From Kribbella soli (lineage in GTDB: Bacteria; Actinomycetota; Actinomycetes; Propionibacteriales; Kribbellaceae), in NCBI RefSeq assembly GCF_004331345.1, contig NZ_SJJZ01000001.1:248001-312000 (forward strand): a DNA stretch of 64,000 bases. Reading direction: 5' to 3'. The stretch's first letter is position 1, and every line of letters starts with the position of its first letter. Positions 25,554 through 35,004 of this stretch are shown here, piece by piece. The position numbers were made by a program, and so were the translations under genes. The notes beneath the pieces are model-generated. The model ran no database searches, was not told the DNA's origin, and worked only from the letters and a program-made list of their open reading frames with translations.

Positions 25554-26861
25554 CTACAGCGTAGTGAGGTCCCGGCGATGTGTTTCGGAGTACGACGTCA
25601 CCGCGACGATCGAGATCACCGCACAGGCCGCGACGTACACAGCGATCGCGTACCCGGAGTCGTACGCCTTCAGCAGCGCGACCGCGATGAACGGCGCCAG
25701 ACCGCCCGCGACGATCGATGCGAGCTGGTAGCCGACCGAGACACCTGAGTACCGCACCCGCGTCCCGAACAGCTCGGTGAAGAACGACGCCTGCGGTCCG
25801 TACATCGCACCGTGCAATACCAGACCGACTGTCACAGCGAGCGTCGCAAGTGCGAAGTTGCGCGTGTCCACCAGTGCGATGAACAGGAACCCCCAGACGC
25901 CGACACCGACCGCACCGATGAGGTACACGGGCTTCCGGCCGATGCGGTCGGACAGCGCGCCCCAGAGCGGAATGGCGAAGAAGTGCACGGCCGCGGCGAT
26001 CAGTACGGCGTTCAGCGCGAACGACTTGCCCATGCCGAGGTGTTCCTTCGCGTACGTCGCGATCACGATGGTGAAGATGTAGTAGCTGACGTTCTCCGCC
26101 ATCCGCGCACCCATCGCGGTCAGCACCTCACGTGGGTACCGCGTGAGCACCTCGAGAATCGGAAGCCTTTCCGCCGGCTCCTCCTGCGAACGAGCGCGCG
26201 CCTCCTGGAAGACAGGTGACTCCTCGATGCGCAGCCGGACCCACAGCCCCACCAGCACGAGTACTGCGGACAACAGGAACGGAATGCGCCAGCCCCACGA
26301 GTTGAAGGCCGCATCCGTCTGGAACGCAGCCAGCCCGGCCAGTACGCCGTTTGCGATCAGCTGGCCCGCCGGCGCACCGGCCTGCGGCCAGGACGCCCAG
26401 AAACCACGCCGTGCCGGATCACCATGCTCCGACACGATCAGTACCGCGCCTCCCCATTCACCACCCAGCGCGAACCCCTGTATGAGCCGAAGCACTGTCA
26501 GCAGGATGGGGGCGAGCGCACCGACCTGTGCGTACGTCGGCAGCAGACCGATCGCGAACGTGGCAACACCCATCATGAGCAGCGACAGCACCAGCAACTG
26601 CTTGCGGCCCAGCCGGTCGCCGAAGTGCCCGAACACCACGCCGCCGATCGGACGGGCGAAGAAACCGACCGCGAACGTGGCGAAGCTCAGCAGCGTTCCG
26701 GTGAGCTCCTCGCCTTTGGGGAAGAAGAGGTCGCCGAACACCACCGATGCGGCGACCCCGTACAGGAAGAAGTCATACCACTCGACCGTCGTACCGACGA
26801 GACTCGCGCCGACCACCCGGACGATCGACGAACGGGTACGCACTGGTTCTGTAGCTGTCAT
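25554..26861 (-). CDS. MFS metabolite:H+ symporter (MHS family)
   Basis: A 435-residue 12-span carrier. It shows the MHS signature T-T-V-E-W-Y-D-F-F-L-Y-G in span 1 and G-H-F-G-D-R-L-G-R-K in loop 2-3, as in the shikimate, citrate and proline/betaine uptake carriers. Gene order with a 3-hydroxybutyrate dehydrogenase upstream (16 bp gap) and a PucR-type regulator downstream suggests uptake of a short hydroxy or keto acid, probably 3-hydroxybutyrate; that substrate is inferred only from context. Confidence 0.9.
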   Translation of the reverse strand: MTATEPVRTRSSIVRVVGASLVGTTVEWYDFFLYGVAASVVFGDLFFPKGEELTGTLLSFATFAVGFFARPIGGVVFGHFGDRLGRKQLLVLSLLMMGVATFAIGLLPTYAQVGALAPILLTVLRLIQGFALGGEWGGAVLIVSEHGDPARRGFWASWPQAGAPAGQLIANGVLAGLAAFQTDAAFNSWGWRIPFLLSAVLVLVGLWVRLRIEESPVFQEARARSQEEPAERLPILEVLTRYPREVLTAMGARMAENVSYYIFTIVIATYAKEHLGMGKSFALNAVLIAAAVHFFAIPLWGALSDRIGRKPVYLIGAVGVGVWGFLFIALVDTRNFALATLAVTVGLVLHGAMYGPQASFFTELFGTRVRYSGVSVGYQLASIVAGGLAPFIAVALLKAYDSGYAIAVYVAACAVISIVAVTSYSETHRRDLTTL

Positions 26862-26877
26862 TGGGCGGACTCCTCAG

Positions 26878-27606
26878 TTAGTGGGCGGTCCAGCCGCCGT
26901 CGAGTACGAACGAGCTCCCCGTGATGGAGGCGGACGCGGGGCCGCACAGCACGGCTACCAGCTCTGCCACTTCGGCCGGTTCGATCAGCCGCTTCACCGC
27001 GACCGGCTCGAGCAGGACCTTGTCCAGCACCTCTGACTCGGACAGGCCGTGTGTCGCAGCCTGGTCCGCCAGTTGCGCGGTGACCAGCGGCGTCCGGACG
27101 TACGCCGGGTTCACGCAGTTGCTGGTCACCCCGTGCGCAGCACCCTCCAGTGCGACGACCTTGCTGAGTCCTTCCAGTCCGTGCTTCGCAGCGACGTACG
27201 CCGCCTTGAACGGGCTGGCGCGGAGCCCGTGGACCGAGCTGATGTTCACCACACGGCCCCAGCCGGCGCCGTACATGTGTGGGAGCGTCTGCCGGATCAG
27301 CCGGAACGGCGCCTCCAGCATCAGCCGGAGGATGTAGCTGAACCGCTCCGGCGGGAACTGCTCGACCGGTGCGACCTGCTGTACGCCGGCGTTGTTCACC
27401 AGGATGTCCACGTCCGTAGGGAGGTCGGACAGCCGCTCCAGGTCGGACAGATCGGCCACGACCGTCTCAACGCCGTCCAGCGCGTCCAGACCGGCCTGGT
27501 CGAAGTCGACGGCCACCACGTGGACACCGTCCGCGGCCAGGCGCTGGGCGCACGCGGCGCCGATACCGGACGCGGCACCGGTGACGAGGGCTCGACGGGT
27601 CTCCAT
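26878..27606 (-). CDS. bdhA: 3-hydroxybutyrate dehydrogenase
   Basis: A 242-residue short-chain dehydrogenase. The cofactor motif T-G-A-A-S-G-I-G lies at residues 9-16, N-N-A-G in the middle, catalytic Ser in N-I-S-S-V-H-G and the Y-V-A-A-K pair. The C-terminal region V-N-P-A-Y-V-R-T-P-L-V and D-G-G-W-T-A-H is characteristic of D-3-hydroxybutyrate dehydrogenase, which interconverts 3-hydroxybutyrate and acetoacetate with NAD. ATG 27606 was chosen; the longer frame lacks a ribosome site. It leads the bdhA-MHS-PucR operon. Confidence 0.9.
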   Translation of the reverse strand: METRRALVTGAASGIGAACAQRLAADGVHVVAVDFDQAGLDALDGVETVVADLSDLERLSDLPTDVDILVNNAGVQQVAPVEQFPPERFSYILRLMLEAPFRLIRQTLPHMYGAGWGRVVNISSVHGLRASPFKAAYVAAKHGLEGLSKVVALEGAAHGVTSNCVNPAYVRTPLVTAQLADQAATHGLSESEVLDKVLLEPVAVKRLIEPAEVAELVAVLCGPASASITGSSFVLDGGWTAH

Positions 27607-27729
27607 GGCCGATGACTGTAGAAATCCGCGCCCCGGCGCACTATGGGATGCGGCCACACAACCCAACGCAGCCGCATGGCCCGACGAGCCACTTGTCCAC
27701 AACCGTGGCTATCAAAGGAGCGCGCCACG

Positions 27730-27743
27730 ATAGGTGGACCTAT
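27730..27743. promoter_or_regulatory. Palindrome upstream of the YdeP-like gene
   Basis: ATAGGTGGACCTAT is a perfect 14-bp palindrome 10-23 bp before the ATG at 27753. No Shine-Dalgarno sequence is seen there, and a TATTGT (27741-27746) at -10 spacing would fit a leaderless transcript starting at the ATG. The binding protein is unknown. Confidence 0.5.
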
Positions 27744-27752
27744 TGTTGAAAC

Positions 27753-30008
27753 ATGGTCGATATCGAACAGCCGAAGCAGAAGGCCGCCGGTGTGCCTGCT
27801 GTGCTGTCGTCGTTCAAGTTCGGTCTCCGCTCGATGGGGCCGGTGCGCACCGGCCGCACCTTCCTGAAGATGAACCAGGACCGCGGGTTCGACTGTCCGT
27901 CCTGCGCGTGGCCGGATCCGGAGCACAAGCACACCGCCGAGTTCTGTGAGAACGGCGCGAAGGCGGTGGCCTGGGAGGCGACCCGCAAGCGGGTGCCGCG
28001 GGCCTTCTTCGCCGAGAACTCGGTCGCGGACATCGACCGGATCTCCGAGTTCGACCTCGGCAAGCTCGGCCGGATCACCGAGCCGATGCTGCTGCGAGCG
28101 GGTGCCACGCACTACGAGCCGGTTGGCTGGGACGAGGCGTTCCAGGTCGTCGCCCGGCACCTGAAGGCCCTCGTCGACCCGAACGACGCCGTCTTCTACA
28201 CCTCCGGCCGGACCAGCAACGAGGCCGCGTTCCTCTACCAGCTGTTCGTCCGCGCGTACGGCACCAACAACCTCCCCGACTGCTCGAACATGTGCCACGA
28301 GTCGTCCGGTACGGCGCTGTTGCGGGTGATCGGCAGCGGCAAGGGCGCGGTCACGCTGGAGATGCTCGAAGAGTCCGAGCTGATCGTCGTCGTCGGGCAG
28401 AACCCGGGCACCAACGCGCCGCGGATGCTCACCCACCTCGAGACCGCCAAGCGCAACGGCGCCTCGATCGTCGCGGTGAACCCGCTGCCCGAGCCGGGTC
28501 TGATGCGGTTCATGAACCCGCAGAAGCCGCGCGGCCTGGTCGGCAAGGGTACGCAGCTCGCCGACCAGCATCTGCGGATCCGGATCGGCGGCGACCAGGC
28601 CCTGTTCCTTGCCCTCGGCCACCTTCTGCTCGAGGCCGAGGCCGCGAACCCGGGCACCGTGCTGGACAAGTCGTTCGTCGAGTCGCACACCAGCGGGTTC
28701 GAGCTGTACGCCAAGCACAACACCGAGCTCGACTGGCCCGCGGTCGAGCAGGCCACCGGGCTGCGGCGGGCCGAGATCGAGGAGCTGGCGCAGCGCTTCA
28801 TCAAGTCGAAGGCGACCGTGGTGTGCTGGGCGATGGGGCTGACCCAGCACCGCGAGGCGGTCGCAACGATCACCGAGATCGTCAACGTGCTGCTCCTGCA
28901 GGGCAACATCGGCAAGCCGGGCGCGGGCCCGTGCCCGGTGCGCGGTCACTCGAACGTCCAGGGCGACCGCAGCATGGGGATCTGGGAGAAGATGCCGGAC
29001 ACCTTCCTGGACCGGCTCGACCACGAGTTCTCGTTCACCTCTCCGCGCGCGCACGGCATCGACGCCGCGGAGACCGTAAAGCGGCTCCGCGACGGCGACG
29101 TACGGGTGTTCTTCGCGATGGGCGGCAACTTCGCCTCCGCGACGCCGGACACCGAGGTCGTGCATCGCGGGCTGCGGCAATGCGACCTGACGGTGCACGT
29201 GTCCACCAAGCTGAACCGGTCGCACACGATCACGGGCCGCGAGGCGCTGATCCTGCCGACACTCGGCCGGACCGATCACGATCACACCGCGGCGGGTCCG
29301 CAATCGGTGTCGGTCGAGGACTCGCAGGGCGCCGTACACCTGTCGAAGGGCAACCTGATTCCGCCGGCGCCGGAGCTGAAGTCCGAGATCGGGATCGTGT
29401 GCGGGCTGGCCCAGGCCGTCGTACCGGACGTCGGGCAGATTCCGTGGGCCGACTTCGCCGACGACTACAGCCTGATCCGGCAGCGGATCGGGCGGGTCGC
29501 GGACGGGTACGAGAACTTCGAGGAGCGGCTGCGGGACGGTGACGGCGGCTTCCTGCTCGCGCACGCGGCGCGGGACAAGCGCGAGTTCAAGACGTCCGAC
29601 GCGCGAGCGCAGTTCACGGCGAACGAGCTGACCTGGTTGCCGACGGAGCCAGGCCGGTTGCTGCTGCAGACGTTGCGCAGCCACGACCAGTTCAACACCA
29701 CGATCTACGGCCTCGAGGACCGGTACCGCGGCATCCACGGGACCCGCGAAGTCGTCTTCGTGCACCCGGACGACCTGGCCGAGCTTGGCCTGGAGGACGG
29801 CGGGTACGTCGACATCGTGAGCGAGTTCCGGGGCGTCGAAAGGCGGGCCTCGCACTTCCGGTTGGTCTCCTACCCGACGGCCCGCGGCTGCGTGGCGGCG
29901 TACTACCCCGAGACCAATGTGCTGATGTCGGCCGACGACCTCGCGAAGGGCAGCAACACCCCGGTCGCCAAGGGCCTCACGGTCCGGCTGGAGCCAGTCG
30001 CTTCCTGA
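27753..30008 (+). CDS. FdhF/YdeP-family molybdopterin oxidoreductase
   Basis: A 751-residue member of the YdeP group of bis-molybdopterin enzymes. Near the N-terminus it has C-P-S-C-A-W-P-D-P and F-C-E-N-G-A-K, then V-G-W-D-E-A-F, S-N-M-C-H-E-S-S-G-T-A-L, G-Q-N-P-G-T-N-A-P-R-M-L and a C-terminal cofactor-binding domain. The physiological substrate of YdeP proteins is not firmly known; the E. coli member has been tied to acid resistance. It is cytoplasmic, with no Tat signal. Its 3' end overlaps the convergent MFS gene by 32 bp. Confidence 0.92.
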   Translation: MVDIEQPKQKAAGVPAVLSSFKFGLRSMGPVRTGRTFLKMNQDRGFDCPSCAWPDPEHKHTAEFCENGAKAVAWEATRKRVPRAFFAENSVADIDRISEFDLGKLGRITEPMLLRAGATHYEPVGWDEAFQVVARHLKALVDPNDAVFYTSGRTSNEAAFLYQLFVRAYGTNNLPDCSNMCHESSGTALLRVIGSGKGAVTLEMLEESELIVVVGQNPGTNAPRMLTHLETAKRNGASIVAVNPLPEPGLMRFMNPQKPRGLVGKGTQLADQHLRIRIGGDQALFLALGHLLLEAEAANPGTVLDKSFVESHTSGFELYAKHNTELDWPAVEQATGLRRAEIEELAQRFIKSKATVVCWAMGLTQHREAVATITEIVNVLLLQGNIGKPGAGPCPVRGHSNVQGDRSMGIWEKMPDTFLDRLDHEFSFTSPRAHGIDAAETVKRLRDGDVRVFFAMGGNFASATPDTEVVHRGLRQCDLTVHVSTKLNRSHTITGREALILPTLGRTDHDHTAAGPQSVSVEDSQGAVHLSKGNLIPPAPELKSEIGIVCGLAQAVVPDVGQIPWADFADDYSLIRQRIGRVADGYENFEERLRDGDGGFLLAHAARDKREFKTSDARAQFTANELTWLPTEPGRLLLQTLRSHDQFNTTIYGLEDRYRGIHGTREVVFVHPDDLAELGLEDGGYVDIVSEFRGVERRASHFRLVSYPTARGCVAAYYPETNVLMSADDLAKGSNTPVAKGLTVRLEPVAS

Positions 30009-31146
30009 ACCACGGCTGGAGTGCCGCGAGCACGACGGCAGCTCCGGCGGTCGTGAGCCAAAGTCCTGCTGGGCCTGCAGACTTGAGCAGTTGGGTGACG
30101 GTGATCGGCGCGATCGTCGTGGCGATGCCCCAGCTCAGACCGAAGACGGCGAGGTAGCGGCCGCGGGCCTCGTCGGGCGCGAGGCCGGACGCCTGGGTCA
30201 GGTAGCGGGTCAGCAGGAACAACTCGCCGAGGCTCCACAGGACCGAGGCGAGCAGGAACACGCTGAGGCCGTGAGCGACCGCGCTGACCACCAGCCCAGC
30301 AGCGACAAGTAGGTAGCCGATCGCGATGGCCCGGAAGTCGTCGAGGTGCTGCACACGGAGCACGCGTTGGGCCACGATCAAGGTGACCGCGGACACCGCG
30401 AGGATGATGCCGGTGCCCGACTTCGGGAGGCCTTGTTCGAGCAGCGTCAGCGGTACGCCGATGATCAGCTGCATGTAGATGGTGGCGAAGACTGTGCCGC
30501 CCGCGAGAAGCAGTAGCAGTCGCCTGTCTCGCCAGACTGCCGCGGGGCGATCCGCCGGGCGTTCCCGGCGTACGTCGGCCGGAAGCGCGAGCGCGACCAG
30601 TGCGGCGCAGGACAGACAGGTGATCGCGTCGGCGACGAAGAGCCAGCGGAGGTCCCAGTGACTGATCGCGGCGGCGAGCAGACCTGCCAGTACGCCGGCC
30701 GCTGCCAGCGCCGCGCTGTACAAGCCGTAGGCGGCAGGGCGATCCTCGGGCTCGGTGACGTCGGCGATCATCGCCTGGCTGGGCGGCTCGTAGATCTCGA
30801 ACGCGAGGCCGAGCAGGATCGTCGCGAGTACGGCGGACCACAGGACGTGGCTGAGCGCGATCCACAACTGGGCGACCGCACACCCCGCCAGACCGAGGAC
30901 GATCGTACGGCGGCGCCCGAGGCGATCGGCCAGCTGACCACCGAGCAGCCGGGACGGGATCGTCGCGGCCCCGAAGACCGCGAGGATCAGGCCGACTTGT
31001 CCGAGCGAAGCCTTGAGCTCGACCGCGAGCACCACGCCCAGGAACGGAAGCGTGAACGCGCCGATCCGATTCACAGCGCGGGCGATGACCAAGATCCAGA
31101 CGGTCCTGGAGAGCCCGCGCGCTGTCAGTGCCGAAACAGCACTCAT
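29977..31146 (-). CDS. MFS transporter
   Basis: A 389-residue, 12-span carrier. The loop after the second span reads G-G-Q-L-A-D-R-L-G-R-R-R, the canonical motif A, and a second copy appears weaker after span 8. Size and layout fit the small drug-efflux-like MFS proteins. It is divergent from the CGNR regulator gene, which may control it. Substrate unknown. Confidence 0.88.
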   Translation of the reverse strand: MSAVSALTARGLSRTVWILVIARAVNRIGAFTLPFLGVVLAVELKASLGQVGLILAVFGAATIPSRLLGGQLADRLGRRRTIVLGLAGCAVAQLWIALSHVLWSAVLATILLGLAFEIYEPPSQAMIADVTEPEDRPAAYGLYSAALAAAGVLAGLLAAAISHWDLRWLFVADAITCLSCAALVALALPADVRRERPADRPAAVWRDRRLLLLLAGGTVFATIYMQLIIGVPLTLLEQGLPKSGTGIILAVSAVTLIVAQRVLRVQHLDDFRAIAIGYLLVAAGLVVSAVAHGLSVFLLASVLWSLGELFLLTRYLTQASGLAPDEARGRYLAVFGLSWGIATTIAPITVTQLLKSAGPAGLWLTTAGAAVVLAALQPWFRKRLAPAGP

Positions 31147-31213
31147 CCTGACACCTCATGACTGTCTAAGTGGCTATGATCGGTCACGCAACCTGAGCCT
31201 ACGGAGGTGGCGC

Positions 31214-31807
31214 GTGACTGGTCAAGTGTCTTTTGATAGTCATGCCCGGAATGTGCTGGCGGCGTCGGTCGAGTACGTGAACCGACTGACCCCCGGGTAC
31301 TCCGGTGGTGTCCCGTACGACGCTCCCGCCGACGAACCGGACGCGATCAAGGCCGCCGTCGCCGAGGCGCTGACCGCGATCGGCCATCCGCCGAAGTCCG
31401 TTCCGGTCGACGACGCGCGGCGACTGAAGCTGCTCGCGGGCCGGATGCGGACCGTCTTCGAGGCCGCGAACGACGGCGATCTGGACACCGCCGCGGCGGA
31501 GATCAACGCGTTGCTGATCGACACGAACGCGCGCCCGCAGCTCGACCGCGGCAAGGACCGCCCGTGGAGCCTGCACTTCCACGGCCCCGACGAGCAGCTC
31601 GCGAACGGCTGGGCTGCCGGCTGCGCCGCCGGCCTCGCACTCGCCGTCGGCAGCGACCTGGCCGGCCGGCTAGGCGTCTGCGCAGCCCCCCAGTGCGACC
31701 GAGTCTTCGTCGACGTCTCCAAGAACGGTCAACGCCGCTTCTGCTCCCCCCAATGCCAAAGCCGCGTCAAAGCCGCCGCCCACCGAGCCCGCCAGGCTGC
31801 CACCTGA
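31214..31807 (+). CDS. CGNR zinc-finger (ABATE-domain) regulator
   Basis: A 197-residue protein with an N-terminal ABATE domain and a C-terminal CGNR-type zinc finger whose ligands are C-A-A-P-Q-C and, eighteen residues on, F-C-S-P-Q-C. The finger is followed by a basic helix (R-V-K-A-A-A-H-R-A-R) likely to contact DNA. The start is GTG 31214 after ACGGAGGTGG. A TATGAT at 31175-31180 could be its -10 box. Divergent from the MFS gene, it is probably that gene's regulator. Confidence 0.87.
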   Translation: MTGQVSFDSHARNVLAASVEYVNRLTPGYSGGVPYDAPADEPDAIKAAVAEALTAIGHPPKSVPVDDARRLKLLAGRMRTVFEAANDGDLDTAAAEINALLIDTNARPQLDRGKDRPWSLHFHGPDEQLANGWAAGCAAGLALAVGSDLAGRLGVCAAPQCDRVFVDVSKNGQRRFCSPQCQSRVKAAAHRARQAAT

Positions 31808-31827
31808 CCGAACCGGGAATACGAAAT

Positions 31828-31876
31828 GGCTACCCGGGACAAGCCATTACGTGTCCCCAGTCCCCGGCGGGTGTCC
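31828..31876 (-). repeat. Dispersed palindromic intergenic repeat, copy B
   Basis: Reverse-oriented relative of the segment at 6515-6565. It carries GGGACA and TGTCCC arms around a TAATG core. It lies 20 bp after the CGNR gene, within a gap (31808-31989) that otherwise shows no gene. Confidence 0.6.
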
Positions 31877-31989
31877 CGAGTCCGAGCCGGATCAGCGGCG
31901 GGTGAGGGTCGGGTTGGACGGGTCCTCGTTGTTCACGACCGACATCCTCCAACGACACCCTTGCCGCGGCCGAACGGTTTTCGGAACGG

Positions 31990-32295
31990 TCAGTCGCCGA
32001 GGAAGCGCAGTTCCGCCCCCGTGCCGCGGCCGCCTGCTTCGCACAGCTCGGTGAGCCTGTCCAGGAAGGGGCGAACACTCTCCCGAGCGTGAGGCATGAA
32101 CCGCCGGATCTCGGCCGCCAGCGCGCCCAGCTCCTCGCGCTCGAACAGCACGTCCCCGTAGGCGTCGACCCGGCCGAGCATCGGAAACTCAGCTGTCCTT
32201 TCGTCAGTGGCGAGGGCGGCCTCGATGTCGTCCCACCATTGCTCAGCCCCATCGACCACGCGGCCGTCGATCCACAACTCGACCCTGACAGCCAT
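31990..32295 (-). CDS. Hypothetical protein
   Basis: A 101-residue acidic soluble protein from ATG 32295 (an in-frame TTG three codons earlier is possible). It has W-I-D-G-R-V-V-D-G-A-E-Q-W-W-D-D-I and a C-terminal helix F-L-D-R-L-T-E-L-C-E-A. No motif of known function is seen. It stands alone, facing the CGNR gene tail to the left and separated on its upstream side from the MMPL gene by a strong terminator. Confidence 0.65.
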   Translation of the reverse strand: MAVRVELWIDGRVVDGAEQWWDDIEAALATDERTAEFPMLGRVDAYGDVLFEREELGALAAEIRRFMPHARESVRPFLDRLTELCEAGGRGTGAELRFLGD

Positions 32296-32390
32296 CGCGA
32301 TCAACCGCCCCTTCTCCAGCCAACTCCCCCAGAACGGCCAGCGGTTGGCCGCGACGTTCGGTGCTCAGGGGAGACATTAGACGTACAAAC

Positions 32391-32425
32391 GCGGCCCACC
32401 CGGACTCAGAATCCGGGTGGGCCGC
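32391..32425. terminator. Terminator downstream of the MMPL gene
   Basis: GCGGCCCACCCGGA (32391-32404) and its perfect complement (32412-32425) flank a seven-base loop, 29 bp past the MMPL stop. No T tract of note follows on the minus strand beyond GTTTGTACGT. Confidence 0.7.
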
Positions 32426-32453
32426 GGCGGTCGCCCCGCTGTCCGATCGTCCG

Positions 32454-34658
32454 TTAGCCGACCGGGGTTAGTTCGCGTTCTTCTTCCGGGGCGGGTGGGG
32501 TCGGGGTGGCGTGCTTGGCGGTGTTGCCGCGGAGCCACTTGGGGGCCCACCAGTTGGCGTCGCCGAGGAGGGTCATGATGCTGGGGAGTACGACGGCGCG
32601 GATGATCGTTGCGTCGATCAGGATTGCGACCGCGAGGCCGACGCCCAACTGCTTCATGTCCAGCGTGCTCAGGGTTGCGAAGACCGCGAACACGCCGATC
32701 ATGACGGCTGCCGCGCTGGTCACCACGCCGGCCGACCCGGTGATGCCCTCGGCCACCGCCTGCTTCGTCGGGACGCCGCGCAGTACCGCCTCGCGGATCC
32801 GGCTGACCACGAACACGTGGTAGTCCATCGACAGCCCGAACAGCACCACGAAGAGGAACAGCGGCAGCCAACTGACGACAGCGCCGTTCGACCGGAAGTC
32901 CAGCAATCCTTCGGCCCAGGTGTTCTGGAAGACCGCGGTGACGACGCCGTACGCCGCACCCGCGCTCAGCAGGTTGAGCCCGATCGCCGTGATCGCGACC
33001 ACCACCGACCGGAACGTCACCATCATCACGATCATCGTCAGCAGCAGCACGAACCCGATCACCAGCGGCAGCTTGTCCCGCGTGTGCGCCGCATAGTCGA
33101 CGTCCGCGGCCACGAACCCGCCGACCGCGTACTCGACTCCCGGCACCTTGCCGACCGTCTCCGGCATCAGTTCCTTGCGCAGCTTGGTCAGCGAGTCCCG
33201 TGCTTGGTCGCTGCCGCCCTCGTACGGCGTGGCAACCTCGAGCGTCGCGACCGTGCCGTCCTTGGAGAACCGCGGCTCTTCGAGACCGTCCGACGCGAAC
33301 AGGCTGTCGCCCTTGGTCCGCTCCATCAGCTCGGCCAGCGCCGCCTTCACCGCGGGCTGCTGGTTCGCAGGCGCCCGTACGGCGACCTCGTGGCTGGTAC
33401 CCGTACTCGGGAAGGCCGCGGTCAGCCGGTCGTACGCCTTCATCACCGCGGTGTCACGCGGCAGGTCCTCGGTGCCCGGGAACTTCAGCGTCATCCCCAG
33501 CGCCGGCGACGCGACCGCGAGCAGCGCGGTGACGGCGACCAGCAGAGTGGCGATCGGGTGCTTCAGGGCCGGCTTGAGAGCCATCGGCCAGAACCGCGGC
33601 TCCTTGTTGCCGGCCGTCAGCCGCCAGACGAGCGGGATCCGCGGCTTGTCCACCCAACGACCGAGCTTCGCCAGCACGGCAGGCAGGACGGTCAGCGAAC
33701 CGACGACGGCCACTGCGACAACCAGGATCGAGCCGACCGCGAAGGACGAGAACACCGCGTCACGAGCGAGGAACAAGCCGGCCATTGAGATGATGACCGC
33801 CGTACCCGACACGACGACCGCGTGACCCGAGGTCGCCGCGGCGATCTCGACCGCGTCGACGTGGCCGCGGCCCTTGGCGCGTTCCTCACGTTCGCGGCGC
33901 AGATAGAAGAGCGAGTAGTCGACGCCGACCGCCATACCGATCAGCAGGATCACGCTGTTGACCGCATCCACAGCCGGCACCAACTGCGAAGCCGCAGCCG
34001 ACAAGCCGATCGCGGCAGCCACCGCGGACAGCGCGAGCACCAGCGGGACGGACGCGGCGATCAGAGCACCGAATGCGATCAAGAGGATCGCGAGCGTCAC
34101 CGGCAGGCTGAAAATCTCCGCCCGTTTGAAGTCCTTGCCCAGCGTCTCGTTGAGCGCCTTGCCGATCGACAGTCCACCGACCTCTTCGATCCGCAGATCC
34201 GGATACTGCTGCTGGACCTTGGCGGTCGTGTCGAGCAGCGGCTGGACCCGGGCGTCGTCGTCCGAGCCGTCCGGCACGTCCTTCATCGTCACCCGGACGA
34301 TCACCGCGTCGTTCTTCGGCGACGGCATCGGCTGACCCACCTCCGCGACCCCACCGAGGGCGCGCATCTGCTGGATCACCACCGCCGCCGCCTTGTTCGC
34401 CGCGGCATGGTCGAGCTGTCCGGACGGCGCCGTGATCAGCACGCTCTCGACGTCCGGGTCGTCGAAGTTGCCGGACTTGACGATGTTGTCCGCCCGGGTC
34501 ACCTCACCGATGTCACCCTCGTTCTTCGACTCCTTCGTCCCGGTCACCTGCCCGAGCGCGAAACAGGCGATCACGACGACAACCCACATCGCGATCGCCC
34601 GCCACGGATGGGTCGCGCTCCAGCGCGCTGCCCGGACCGTGATCTGTCCCCTGGCCAT
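32454..34658 (-). CDS. MMPL/RND-family membrane transporter
   Basis: A 734-residue transporter with the MMPL plan: a first membrane span at about residues 20-40 (I-A-M-W-V-V-V-V-I-A-C-F-A-L-G), a large extracytoplasmic domain, spans 2-6, a second extracytoplasmic domain and spans 7-12. G-V-D-Y-S-L-F-Y-L-R-R after the fourth span and G-L-S-M-D-Y-H-V-F-V-V-S in the second half are the paired proton-relay motifs. Actinobacterial members export lipids or drugs. ATG 34658 follows the charged region; the next sequence upstream is the hairpin-repeat region. Confidence 0.92.
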   Translation of the reverse strand: MARGQITVRAARWSATHPWRAIAMWVVVVIACFALGQVTGTKESKNEGDIGEVTRADNIVKSGNFDDPDVESVLITAPSGQLDHAAANKAAAVVIQQMRALGGVAEVGQPMPSPKNDAVIVRVTMKDVPDGSDDDARVQPLLDTTAKVQQQYPDLRIEEVGGLSIGKALNETLGKDFKRAEIFSLPVTLAILLIAFGALIAASVPLVLALSAVAAAIGLSAAASQLVPAVDAVNSVILLIGMAVGVDYSLFYLRREREERAKGRGHVDAVEIAAATSGHAVVVSGTAVIISMAGLFLARDAVFSSFAVGSILVVAVAVVGSLTVLPAVLAKLGRWVDKPRIPLVWRLTAGNKEPRFWPMALKPALKHPIATLLVAVTALLAVASPALGMTLKFPGTEDLPRDTAVMKAYDRLTAAFPSTGTSHEVAVRAPANQQPAVKAALAELMERTKGDSLFASDGLEEPRFSKDGTVATLEVATPYEGGSDQARDSLTKLRKELMPETVGKVPGVEYAVGGFVAADVDYAAHTRDKLPLVIGFVLLLTMIVMMVTFRSVVVAITAIGLNLLSAGAAYGVVTAVFQNTWAEGLLDFRSNGAVVSWLPLFLFVVLFGLSMDYHVFVVSRIREAVLRGVPTKQAVAEGITGSAGVVTSAAAVMIGVFAVFATLSTLDMKQLGVGLAVAILIDATIIRAVVLPSIMTLLGDANWWAPKWLRGNTAKHATPTPPAPEEERELTPVG

Positions 34659-34865
34659 ACGTTCCCTGCCCCTCTGCGCACCCACCGGCGCCCCACCCAG
34701 CGCTCCCTGGCGTTGCGCTGGCTACGGGAAGAAGCCTGGCTGCCGCGGCCCGGTCGCGACCATGCAGGAAGCCCCCCAGGTCACCCTGAGGCAAACCCCA
34801 CCCCACCCTTTCCCGTACGCCGTACGCACCCCGGCCCACCCCTCCACACCCGCCCCGACCGACCC

Positions 34866-34955
34866 ACCTTGAGCCCCCACCAACCGCTTCCGCCCCCCGC
34901 AAACGGTTGGCCGGTGCCCAAAGTCGCGCGAACCGCCGGGCAGGCGGTGGGCGGG
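34866..34955. repeat. Large hairpin repeat, copy 1
   Basis: Arms at about 34869-34889 and 34902-34922 pair through a G/C-rich loop (16 of 21 positions complementary by eye). The right arm continues into CAAAGTCG and a conserved tail ending GGGCAGGCGGTGGGCGG. Copy 3 at 35199-35290 has the same order of arms, CAAAGTCG and tail. Confidence 0.7.
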
Positions 34956-35004
34956 ACGGCGCGGGGCGCCGTGGGAGTGGGGCGGTGGGAGTGGGGCGGC
35001 TGCC

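Noticed and set aside
27396..29855. An 819-residue minus-strand frame over the molybdoenzyme.
   Set aside because: Antisense shadow of the YdeP-like gene; no motifs, Arg/Gln/Leu-rich.
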